Assembly (NCBI RefSeq): GCF_014873875.1
Contig: NZ_JADBEM010000001.1
Location: 5,208,001 to 5,272,000, forward strand
From: Actinopolymorpha pittospori
GTDB taxonomy: Bacteria > Actinomycetota > Actinomycetes > Propionibacteriales > Actinopolymorphaceae
DNA: 64,000 nt
Reading direction: 5' to 3'
Position numbers and translations under genes: made by a program
Part shown: positions 40,385 to 48,309 of the stretch, piece by piece
How positions within the stretch are numbered: the first letter of the stretch is position 1
Layout: each line of letters starts with the position of its first letter
Notes under the pieces: model-generated
Databases searched by the model: none
Told to the model about the DNA's origin: nothing
Seen by the model: only the letters and a program-made list of their open reading frames with translations

Positions 40385-41680
40385 ACGCGAAGCCCGCTGG
40401 ATGAAGTCATCCACCACCAGAAGTCCGGTCAGCCCCTCGGCATCCCTTCCGTTTGTTCCGCACATCCGCTCGTCATCGAGGCCGCCGTCCTGCAGGCGCG
40501 GGAGACCGGCGGCTTCGTCCTGATCGAGGCGACTTCCAACCAGGTCGACCAGTACGGCGGATACACCGGACTGCGTCCGGCCGACTTCCGCGACCTCGTG
40601 CATGAGATCGCGCAGCAGCACGGCCTGCCGCTCGACCGGGTCGTCCTGGGTGGCGACCACCTGGGCCCCAACACCTGGCGCGCCCGACCCGCCGAAGAGG
40701 CGATGGTGGAGGCGGAGGCTCTCGTGGCGGCCTACGTCGAGGCCGGCTTCACCAAGATCCACATGGACTGCAGCTTCTCCTGTGCCGACGACCCGACACC
40801 GCTGACGGACGACATCGTCGCCGAACGCGCCGCCCGACTGATCGAGGTGGCCGAGCGGACCGCGGGGGAGAAGGCCGCCGGGATCCGCTACGTCATCGGC
40901 ACGGAAGTACCCGTGCCGGGTGGCGCCGCCCACGAGATCGAGGGCGGGCTGGCGCCCACCACCCCGAGCGCGGCGCGGGCCACCGTCGAACGCCACCGCC
41001 AGGCGTTCGCCGAGCATGGCCTGCAGGAGGTCTGGTCGCGCGTGCTGGCTCTCGTCGTCCAGCCCGGCGTGGAGTTCGACCACCTGCAGGTCGTCGACTA
41101 CCTCCGGGACCAGACGCAGGAGTTGCGCACGGTCCTCGACGCCGAGCCCGACATGGTCTTCGAGGCGCACTCCACCGACTACCAGACGATCGAGGCGCTC
41201 ACCGCCCTGGTCGAGGATCACTGGGCGGTCCTCAAGGTCGGGCCCGGCCTGACCTTCGCGCTTCGCGAAGCGTTGTTCGCGCTCGCCGCGATCGAGGACG
41301 AACTCCTGCCCGAGGCCGACCGGTCCCGGCTGCCCGAGGTCGTCGAGCAGCGGATGCTCGCCGAGCCCGGACGGTGGGAGGGCTACTACGGCGGTGACGC
41401 GGACGAGCAACGGATCGCCCGCCGCTACAGCTACAGCGACCGGATGCGCTACTACTGGCCCGATCCGGAGATCGACAAGGCGCACCGGAAGCTGCTGGAC
41501 AACCTCACGGCGCGGGACATCCCCTTGCCGCTGCTCAGCGCGCACCTGCCCGACCAGTACACCCGCGTCCGTCGCGGAGAGCTCGCCGTCGAACCGCGGG
41601 CCCTGGCGATCGACCGAGTCCGCGACGTCCTGCGTGCGTACGACCGTGCGTCCCACCCTCAGCAAGGGGAGAACCTGTGA
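40385..41680 (+). CDS. D-tagatose-bisphosphate aldolase KbaZ/GatZ-like subunit
   Basis: Protein of about 431 residues, the usual KbaZ/GatZ length. Homology is continuous from RSPLDEVIHHQKSGQPLGIP, SVCSAHPLVIEAAVL and VLIEATSNQVDQYGGYTGLR through LGGDHLGPNTWRARPAEEAM and on to the C-terminus. No ATG, GTG or TTG lies in frame upstream of this conserved part; the first such codon is a GTG at 40598, which would delete 71 conserved residues. An ACG at 40385 lies six bases after GGAAGAGG and would give the expected N-terminus, so it is taken as the start. KbaZ supports the catalytic KbaY aldolase; no kbaY is in the window. It overlaps the AgaS gene. Confidence 0.8.
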   Translation, partial: TRSPLDEVIHHQKSGQPLGIPSVCSAHPLVIEAAVLQARETGGFVLIEATSNQVDQYGGYTGLRPADFRDLVHEIAQQHGLPLDRVVLGGDHLGPNTWRARPAEEAMVEAEALVAAYVEAGFTKIHMDCSFSCADDPTPLTDDIVAERAARLIEVAERTAGEKAAGIRYVIGTEVPVPGGAAHEIEGGLAPTTPSAARATVERHRQAFAEHGLQEVWSRVLALVVQPGVEFDHLQVVDYLRDQTQELRTVLDAEPDMVFEAHSTDYQTIEALTALVEDHWAVLKVGPGLTFALREALFALAAIEDELLPEADRSRLPEVVEQRMLAEPGRWEGYYGGDADEQRIARRYSYSDRMRYYWPDPEIDKAHRKLLDNLTARDIPLPLLSAHLPDQYTRVRRGELAVEPRALAIDRVRDVLRAYDRASHPQQGENL

Positions 41681-42825
41681 CCAGCTCCACCGGAACAGCC
41701 TCGCGAGGTGCCGGGGCCGAAGCCACGACCCGTGAGATCGCCCAGCAGCCCAGGCTGTGGCGGGAGGTCGAACGTCTCGTCTCCGCGCGGCGTGCCTCGC
41801 TCGAGGAGTTCCTCGCTCCGCTGGTCGCTCACGAGAACCTCCGGGTCGTCCTCGCCGGCGCGGGAACGTCGCACCACGTCGGCCAGATCCTGGCGACGAC
41901 GCTGGCTCGGCGGCTCGGACGTCGCGTCGAGGCGATCGCGACCACCGACATCGTGGCCGACCCGCACGGGTCGTTCGCGCAGGACGTGCCCACCCTGCTC
42001 GTGTCCTTCGCGCGTTCGGGTGACAGCCCGGAGAGCGTGGCGACCACGGAACTCGCCGAGCAGTGCCTGTCCGAGTGCCACCACCTCGTGATCACCTGCA
42101 ACTCGGCGGGCCATCTCGCGCGCACCCACGCCGAGCGCCCGAAGTCCCAGGTGCTGTTGCTGCCGGCGGAGTCCAACGACGAGGGCTTCGCGATGACGTC
42201 GAGCTTCACCTGCATGACGCTCGCGGCGCTGCTGACGTTGGGCGGCACGAGCTACGACGGGCTGGGCGACCGGCTGGCCGCCGCCGCCGAGCGGGTGCTG
42301 GCCACGGTCGACGCGAAGGCGCACACGCTGGTCGACCAGGCACCGGAGCGCCTCGTCTACCTCGGCAGCGGGGCCCTGCGCGGGCTCGCGGCGGAGTCGG
42401 CGCTGAAGGTCCTCGAACTCACCGCCGGTCAGATCGTCGCGACCTCGGAGTCCTCCCTCGGATTCCGGCACGGTCCGAAGGCGATCCGTAACGACAACAC
42501 GGTCGTGATCACGTACGTCTCCAATGATCCCTACACCCGTCAATACGACCTTGACATCGTTGCCGAGCTGCTCGAGGGAGCCCGGCCGGGTGGCGTCGTC
42601 ACCGTCGCGGCGAGCACGGCCGGGCTGCCGGAGGAGAGCACCTGGCTGCTCGAGGGCCTCGAGGACGTGGACGATGCCGCGCTGGCGCTTCCCGCGATCG
42701 TCTGTGCCCAGCTCATCGGCCTGTACGCGTCGCTGGGCCTCGGCCTGACCCCGGACAACCCGTTCCCCTCGGGTGAGGTCAACCGGGTGGTGCAGGGCGT
42801 GACGCTGCACCGGCTCAGAGCCTGA
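41677..42825 (+). CDS. agaS: AgaS-like SIS-domain sugar isomerase/deaminase
   Basis: Protein of 382 residues with two SIS domains. The first contains VVLAGAGTSHHVGQILATTL and LLVSFARSGDSPESVATTEL; the second VYLGSGALRGLAAESALKVL and SSLGFRHGPKAIRNDNTVVI. This arrangement matches AgaS, which converts galactosamine-6-phosphate to tagatose-6-phosphate with loss of ammonia. The GTG start overlaps the aldolase stop by four bases. With the BadF-type kinase downstream, the operon would turn galactosamine or N-acetylgalactosamine into tagatose phosphates; no deacetylase (AgaA/NagA) is present here. Confidence 0.88.
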   Translation: MTSSTGTASRGAGAEATTREIAQQPRLWREVERLVSARRASLEEFLAPLVAHENLRVVLAGAGTSHHVGQILATTLARRLGRRVEAIATTDIVADPHGSFAQDVPTLLVSFARSGDSPESVATTELAEQCLSECHHLVITCNSAGHLARTHAERPKSQVLLLPAESNDEGFAMTSSFTCMTLAALLTLGGTSYDGLGDRLAAAAERVLATVDAKAHTLVDQAPERLVYLGSGALRGLAAESALKVLELTAGQIVATSESSLGFRHGPKAIRNDNTVVITYVSNDPYTRQYDLDIVAELLEGARPGGVVTVAASTAGLPEESTWLLEGLEDVDDAALALPAIVCAQLIGLYASLGLGLTPDNPFPSGEVNRVVQGVTLHRLRA

Positions 42826-42944
42826 GCCGAGCTGGTTACCGGCTCGCGGGCCGGTGATCCGTCGCCGCGGACACCTGGCCGCCGGCGAGATCGTTGACGA
42901 CAACTCGACAGCGGCGCCGATGTGGACGCCGACGGAGGTGCACG

Positions 42945-43922
42945 ATGTTCCTGGGAGTCGACGGCGGGGGAACCAAGACAGCGTTCTGTCTCGTCGATTC
43001 GGCAGGTGCCGTTCTGGGGCAGGCCCGCACCGCGGGGAGCTACTACTTCCCCGAAGGTGTGGGCCTGGTCGAACGCGTCCTCGCCGAGGGCATCCAGGCC
43101 GTGTGCGCCGACGCGGGCATCGCGCCCGCGCAGATCTCCTACGCCTTCTTCGGACTCGCGGGCTACGGCGAGGCGGCGGCCGACCTCCCGGCACTGGACG
43201 CGGCGCCGCGGGCGGTGTTGGGCCACGACCGCTACGCCTGCGACAACGACATGGTCTGCGGGTGGGCGGGGTCACTCGGAGCGGCGGACGGCATCAACGT
43301 CGTCGGCGGGACCGGTTCGATCTGCTACGGCGAGAAGGACGGTAAGGGGGTCCGCACCGGCGGTTGGGGTGAGATCTTCGGCGACGAGGGCTCGGCGTAC
43401 TGGGTGGCGATCCGCGGCCTGAACGCCTTCAGCAGGATGAGCGACGGCCGGCTGGCCGAAGGTCCGCTCGCCGAGGTCTTCCGCCGGCACCTGAAGCTGA
43501 GCTCGGACCTCGACGCGATCGACGTCGTCCACAACCAGTGGCAGGGCGGCCGGCCCGAGATCGCGGCGCTGAGCCGGCTCGTCAACGAGGCGGCCGAACT
43601 CGGCGACGCGACCGCGACGAGGATCCTTTCCGACGCCGGCGCCGAACTCGCCCAGCACGTGGACGTCACCAGGAACCGGGTCGGCTTCGCGGCGGAGGCG
43701 GTCGTGGCGGTCTCCTACTCCGGCGGGATCTTCTCCGCCCCCATCGTGCGCGAGTCGTTCTCCCGCGAACTGGAGAAGCGGGCGGGCGCCTACGAACTCC
43801 GGCATCCGCTGTACGAGCCGGTCATCGGCGCCGCGCTCTATGCCGCGAAGCTCGCCGGCACCCCACTCGACCAGACGGCACTGGATCGCCTGGCCTCCGT
43901 CGACACGTCCGGGGGGAACTGA
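42945..43922 (+). CDS. BadF/BadG-type ATPase, amino-sugar kinase-like
   Basis: Sugar kinase of the BadF/BadG/BcrA/BcrD fold, 325 residues, related to N-acetylglucosamine kinase. The phosphate-1 loop FLGVDGGGTKTAFCLVD is at the N-terminus; phosphate-2 is GINVVGGTGSICYG and the adenosine loop VAVSYSGGIFSAP. The ATG at 42945 follows ACGGAGGTG and is where the family begins. It probably phosphorylates galactosamine, N-acetylgalactosamine or a related sugar so that AgaS can act. Confidence 0.88.
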   Translation: MFLGVDGGGTKTAFCLVDSAGAVLGQARTAGSYYFPEGVGLVERVLAEGIQAVCADAGIAPAQISYAFFGLAGYGEAAADLPALDAAPRAVLGHDRYACDNDMVCGWAGSLGAADGINVVGGTGSICYGEKDGKGVRTGGWGEIFGDEGSAYWVAIRGLNAFSRMSDGRLAEGPLAEVFRRHLKLSSDLDAIDVVHNQWQGGRPEIAALSRLVNEAAELGDATATRILSDAGAELAQHVDVTRNRVGFAAEAVVAVSYSGGIFSAPIVRESFSRELEKRAGAYELRHPLYEPVIGAALYAAKLAGTPLDQTALDRLASVDTSGGN

Positions 43923-43932
43923 GGAGGCGACC

Positions 43933-44961
43933 ACGACGGGCACCACGACCACGGCAACCGCCAAGCACAGCTGGATTCTGTACGGGGCGCTGCTGGTTGT
44001 GTTCTGGGGCGTCTGGGGAGCGTTCTCCAACGAGCCGCACGCGAGGTTCGGCTACCCCGACGGGATGGTCTACGTCATCTGGTCGCTCACCATGCTGGTT
44101 CCGGCGTTCTTCGCCCTGCGTGGTCACCGTTTCGACCGTCGGCCCGTCGCCGCGACGTACGGACTGCTCGCCGGGCTCACCGGTGCGGGCGGCCAGTTGC
44201 TCCTGTTCAACGCACTCGCCAATCGGCCGGCGTACCTGATCTTCCCGGTGGTCTCGCTGTCTCCGGCCGTCACCGTCCTCACGGCGTTGGCCTTCCTGCG
44301 CGAACGCATCGGACGCCTCGCCGTCGTGGGGTTGGTCGCCGCCCTCGCCGCGATCGTGCTGCTCAGCATTCCGGCCGGGGGAGGGGGTTCGGCGGCGTCC
44401 GGGCCCTGGTTGGTGATGGCGATCATCGTGTGCGTGGCGTGGGGAGCGCAGGCCTACTTCATGCGGAAGGCCGCGACGCTCGGCGTCAACGACGCGACGA
44501 CGTTCGGTTGGATGACGATCAGCGGGCTGCTGCTGATACCGGTCGCCTTCGTGATGATGGGCGGCTTCCCCGGCAACGCCCCGTGGCAGGCGCCCGCGCT
44601 GACCGCCGGTACCCAGGTGCTCAACGCGATCGGCGCGTTGTTCCTGGTCATGGCGCTCAGCCGCGGCAAGGCCACGGTCGTGTCGCCCGTCACCAACGCG
44701 CTCGCGCCGGTTCTCACCGTCATCCTGTCCCTGGCGGTGTACCGGACGTTGCCGTCGGCCCTTGGTGGCATCGGCATCGTGTTGGCGTTGGCGGGTTCGA
44801 CGCTGATGGTCTACAGCGACGAGAAACGCGGCGAGGAGACGGTCACCGCGGGCGCGGAGGCGGGCGTCAGTGAGTCTCGCTGGGGACGACGCTCACCGTC
44901 GCGTCGACATCTCCATCTGTGGGCGGTGGGTCACAGGTCAGCGGGACACCCGCGGAGATAG
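43933..44961 (+). CDS. EamA/DMT-superfamily transporter
   Basis: Inner-membrane permease of about 342 residues with ten predicted helices, starting with HSWILYGALLVVFWGVWGAF. The two-repeat EamA structure is seen, with SPAVTVLTALAFLRERIGRL and NALAPVLTVILSLAVYRTLP ending the repeats. No ATG, GTG or TTG precedes the first helix in frame. GAGGAGG at 43921-43927 is followed after five bases by ACG at 43933, taken as the start (T-G-T-T-T-T-A-T-A-K). Its position as last gene of the operon suggests uptake or efflux of the operon's sugar. The last 40 residues are low-complexity. Confidence 0.8.
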   Translation, partial: TTGTTTTATAKHSWILYGALLVVFWGVWGAFSNEPHARFGYPDGMVYVIWSLTMLVPAFFALRGHRFDRRPVAATYGLLAGLTGAGGQLLLFNALANRPAYLIFPVVSLSPAVTVLTALAFLRERIGRLAVVGLVAALAAIVLLSIPAGGGGSAASGPWLVMAIIVCVAWGAQAYFMRKAATLGVNDATTFGWMTISGLLLIPVAFVMMGGFPGNAPWQAPALTAGTQVLNAIGALFLVMALSRGKATVVSPVTNALAPVLTVILSLAVYRTLPSALGGIGIVLALAGSTLMVYSDEKRGEETVTAGAEAGVSESRWGRRSPSRRHLHLWAVGHRSAGHPRR

Positions 44962-45113
44962 CTCCGGGCTCTTGCCCTGGCACGATCCTGAGCTCCGCCG
45001 AAAGCCCGGTCAGTACTATTTCGACGGGTAGCAACGCGAATCCGAACACACAGGTCTTGGTCTGGCCCCCGCAGTAGCGACGTGTCCACCGTTTTGGATA
45101 GGAGCGAAGGCGC

Positions 45114-46265
45114 ATGGGAGCAGCACCTCTGGTGATCACCGACGTCCGCGCGAGTGATGTCCGTGGTGTCCCGATGGGACAGGGACTGGTGACGCCATGG
45201 AGTCGTAGCGTCCATCACACCCGCGACTATCTCGCGGTACGGATCGAAACGGATGCCGGCATCTGGGGGCTCGCCCTCGACGGTGACTGGGACTCCATCC
45301 CCATGACCGCCGAGGCGGTCCGAACTCACGTGGCGCCGCATCTCGTCGGCCGCTCCGTGTTCGACCTGGAGGCCCACTCGCGACTGCTCGGCAACGTGGG
45401 CGCACCAGGCCGGTTCTATTTCATCGAGATCGCACTCTGGGACATCATCGGCAAGGCGCTCGGCAAACCGCTGTGTGAGTTGTGGGGAGGACGCGACGAC
45501 CGGGTCGTCGCCTATGCAAGCACGGTGCACTACGGAAAGACCCCGGCGGAGCGCGGCGAGGACTGTCGACGATACCTGGCCAGGGGGTATCGAGCGGTGA
45601 AGCTCCGCCTGAGTGAGGACACGATCGACAAGGACCTGGAACTCGTGGCCGCCTGCCGCAGCGCGGTCGGCGACCAGATGGACATCCTGGTCGACGCCAA
45701 CCAGGCGGGTCGTCGTCCGGACGACCCTCGGGCCTGGACTCTGCAACGCGCCCTCGACACCGCCCGCGGCCTGGCCGAGCTGAACGTCGGCTGGCTGGAG
45801 GAACCGCTGTCGTACGCGATGGTCGACGAGAGCAGGCGGTTGGCGGCCGAGGCCGACCTGCCGATCTCCGGGGGTGAAGGAAAGCGCGGCCTCCAGCAGT
45901 TCTGGCAGGTGCTCCAGGGCGGGCTCTACAACATCCTGCAGCCTGACCCGGTGACGTCCGGGACCCCGACGACGCTGCTGAAGGTCGCCAGCTTCGCGGA
46001 TGCCGCGGGACTGCCGGTGGCCTTCCACCACGGCAAGGGCGGAGTCGGGATGCTCGTCGCCCTGCACATGCAGGCGGCGATGGGTGCCCGCAAGTACCTC
46101 GAGGTCATGGACGACCCCGGTTACTGGAACCCGGACGGATTCCAGGTCGGTTTCAGGGCACCGGTGTTTCCCGACGCCGACGGTATCGTCCGCTGCCCTG
46201 ACCGGCCCGGTCTGGGCGCCGACTGGGATCCCGACTGGCTGGAGAAGCACCAGCTCGCGGGGTAG
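45114..46265 (+). CDS. Enolase-superfamily (mandelate racemase/MLE) enzyme
   Basis: Enzyme of 383 residues with GGAGCGAAGG before its ATG. Catalytic features: K-x-R in AVKLRLSEDT on strand 2, metal ligands Asp in ILVDANQAG, Glu in GWLEEPLSY and Glu in ISGGEGKRG, and His in VAFHHGKGGVG. The first metal motif DAN is of the MLE/mandelate racemase type, unlike the ECHGR of the enzyme at 22987, so the two act on different acids. It is transcribed alone, convergent with the LacI gene. Substrate unknown; a sugar acid or dipeptide-like acid is possible. Confidence 0.85.
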   Translation: MGAAPLVITDVRASDVRGVPMGQGLVTPWSRSVHHTRDYLAVRIETDAGIWGLALDGDWDSIPMTAEAVRTHVAPHLVGRSVFDLEAHSRLLGNVGAPGRFYFIEIALWDIIGKALGKPLCELWGGRDDRVVAYASTVHYGKTPAERGEDCRRYLARGYRAVKLRLSEDTIDKDLELVAACRSAVGDQMDILVDANQAGRRPDDPRAWTLQRALDTARGLAELNVGWLEEPLSYAMVDESRRLAAEADLPISGGEGKRGLQQFWQVLQGGLYNILQPDPVTSGTPTTLLKVASFADAAGLPVAFHHGKGGVGMLVALHMQAAMGARKYLEVMDDPGYWNPDGFQVGFRAPVFPDADGIVRCPDRPGLGADWDPDWLEKHQLAG

Positions 46266-46302
46266 GCGCGCGCGATCCCCGAAACGGTGGGAAACAGACC
46301 CT

Positions 46303-47364
46303 TCAGGCCTCGGCCCGGACCCCACGGCTCGCCGTGCCGGCGCTGGGGAGCGCGGCGTGGGTCACCACCGTCGTGGGTACGACGATGCGCCGTGGCAGGG
46401 TGGACTGGTCGACGTCGCCTCCGGCCATGCGACCGGCGAGCAGCCGAGCGGCGTGCCGGCCAAGGGATTCGGCGTCGTAGGTGACCACCGTGACCGGGAC
46501 GGTGAGCACGTCGGCGAGTTCGAAGTCGTCGAATCCGGAGATCGTGGCCACCACCTGGTTGCGGCGCAGTGCGCGGTAGGCGCCGATGGTGTTGCGGTTG
46601 TTGGTGCAGAAGATGGCCGTCGGGGGTTCGGGCAGGGCGAGAAGCTGGTCGGCCGCCGCCTCGGCGGAGGCGAGGTCCTGCTGGGCGCGTCGGACGTAGT
46701 CGTCGGGCAGCGGAACGCCCGCCTCCTCCAGCGCGGCACAGAATCCGCGGTAGCGCTCGGAGCCGGTGTAGACCGACGGGGGGTTGCCCAGGAATCCGAT
46801 CCGTCGGTGACCAGCGGCCAGCAACGCGTTCGTGGCCGCGTGCGCGCCGCCGAAGTCGTCGACCAGCACGCAGTCGGCGTCGATACCGCTCGGCGGTCGT
46901 CCGACCATCACCACCGGTGGGCCGCCAGGAAGCTCCTCCGCGAGGTAGGCCTGGGTGGGACCGGCGGGCACCAGGATGATCCCCTCGACCTGGCGGCTCG
47001 CGAGGTCGCCCACCGCGTCGCGTTCGCTGGCCGGGTCGCCCGCGGTGTTGGTCAGCATCACCCGGCGGCCCTGCGGGGCGAGTTCGGCCTCGATCCCCAA
47101 CGCCAGCGCCGCGTAGAACGGGTTGCCGAGGTTGGTCACGATCAGGCCGACCGTCCCGGTGCGATGGCGTTGCCGGAGGCTTCGGGCCACGGCGTTCGGC
47201 CGATAACCGAGCACCTTTACCGCCGCCTCGACCCGCTCGCGGTTGGTCTGGCTGACCGTCGGGCTGCCCCGCAGGACACGGGACACGGTCATGGCGCTCA
47301 CCTGCGCCAGGGCGGCGACCTCGCGAATGGTCGGCGTCCCCGGAACTCGGGCTGTCTCCACCAT
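46303..47364 (-). CDS. LacI family transcriptional regulator
   Basis: Regulator of 353 residues. The N-terminal HTH is TIREVAALAQVSAMTVSRVL followed by the hinge GYRPNAVARSLRQ, and the sugar-binding core runs from TVGLIVTNLGNPFYAALALG to the C-terminus. The ATG at 47364 has GAGGAG two to seven bases upstream; a GTG at 47400 overlapping the ROK stop is possible but has no ribosome site. It follows the ROK kinase and mannose-6-phosphate isomerase genes, and LacI-type CG-centred sites lie in the divergent promoter at 50 kb, which it probably controls. Confidence 0.92.
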   Translation of the reverse strand: MVETARVPGTPTIREVAALAQVSAMTVSRVLRGSPTVSQTNRERVEAAVKVLGYRPNAVARSLRQRHRTGTVGLIVTNLGNPFYAALALGIEAELAPQGRRVMLTNTAGDPASERDAVGDLASRQVEGIILVPAGPTQAYLAEELPGGPPVVMVGRPPSGIDADCVLVDDFGGAHAATNALLAAGHRRIGFLGNPPSVYTGSERYRGFCAALEEAGVPLPDDYVRRAQQDLASAEAAADQLLALPEPPTAIFCTNNRNTIGAYRALRRNQVVATISGFDDFELADVLTVPVTVVTYDAESLGRHAARLLAGRMAGGDVDQSTLPRRIVVPTTVVTHAALPSAGTASRGVRAEA

Positions 47365-47396
47365 GGCTCCTCGGGTCAGGTGCGTCCGAGAATAGG

Positions 47397-48296
47397 TCAC
47401 CGACGGGCCGCGTCGTGGGCCGTGAGCGCCGCACCGAGCAGCGGCGCCTGAACCGGTCGCCGTGCCACGGCCATCGGCAGCTCCTCCAGTGCTGGTACGG
47501 CCTCGACCATCCCACGGCGTACCGACGGGCCGAACAGGTCCCAGGACGCCGACATGGAGCCGCCGACCACGACGACGCCGGCGGCGAAGCTCGCGAACCA
47601 GGGCGCGAGCGCCCTGCCGAGGTGCGCGAAGCCCTCGTCGAGAACCCGCTCCGCGACCGCATCGCCGGACCGCGCCAGCTCGGCCAGCTCCGCGACGTCC
47701 TTCCGCGTACCGGTCAGCTCTTCGTAGCGGGCGATCAGCGCGCGCCGGGAGATGGTCTCCTCCAGCGGAGCGTCGGCGTACCGGACGAGGTCGGCCCGAC
47801 CTTCGGGAGGGACGCTGGGCCCGACCCGGACCGCCTTGCCCGACTCCAGGAAGGTCGAGCCGATGCCGGTGCCGAGGGTGATCCCGACGACGCGTTCATG
47901 GCCCCTCGCGACGCCGAACGCCCACTCGCCGCCGGTGAAGGCCTCGGCGTCGTTGACGAAGGCGAAACCGCCGGCGCCGGGGAGGCGCTCGGCGAGCTCC
48001 GCTCCCACGTCGACGCCGTACAGCGAGTCGAACTTGCCGACGTCGCGGTACCACGCCACACCTGCCGCGTAGTCGAACGGACCGGGAACCGCCACGCCCC
48101 AGATCGAACCCGGCCCGGCGGCAACGCTGCGTGCCGCCTCGGCCAGGTCGTCGAGGATCTGCGCGGCGGACTCGTCGTGGGCCAGCGACCTACGCACCGT
48201 CGCCGTCACGGCCGGCGCGTCCTGGCGGAGATCGACCAGGGCGGCGGTGACGTGGGTGCCGCCGACCTCGAGTACGGGCACGGGTTCGTGGGTCAT
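47397..48296 (-). CDS. ROK family sugar kinase
   Basis: Sugar kinase/ROK protein of 299 residues. It begins VPVLEVGGTHVTAALVD with the ATP loop and has VAVPGPFDYAAGV, FVNDAEAFTGGEWAFG (catalytic Asp) and GITLGTGIGSTFLESG. The CxCGxxGCxE zinc motif of typical ROK glucokinases is absent, as in several actinobacterial kinases. There is no HTH, so it is an enzyme and not a repressor. In this locus a mannokinase/hexokinase role is the simplest reading: it would make mannose-6-phosphate for the neighbouring isomerase. Confidence 0.85.
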   Translation of the reverse strand: MTHEPVPVLEVGGTHVTAALVDLRQDAPAVTATVRRSLAHDESAAQILDDLAEAARSVAAGPGSIWGVAVPGPFDYAAGVAWYRDVGKFDSLYGVDVGAELAERLPGAGGFAFVNDAEAFTGGEWAFGVARGHERVVGITLGTGIGSTFLESGKAVRVGPSVPPEGRADLVRYADAPLEETISRRALIARYEELTGTRKDVAELAELARSGDAVAERVLDEGFAHLGRALAPWFASFAAGVVVVGGSMSASWDLFGPSVRRGMVEAVPALEELPMAVARRPVQAPLLGAALTAHDAARR

Positions 48297-48309
48297 CGGA
48301 GCAGGTCCC

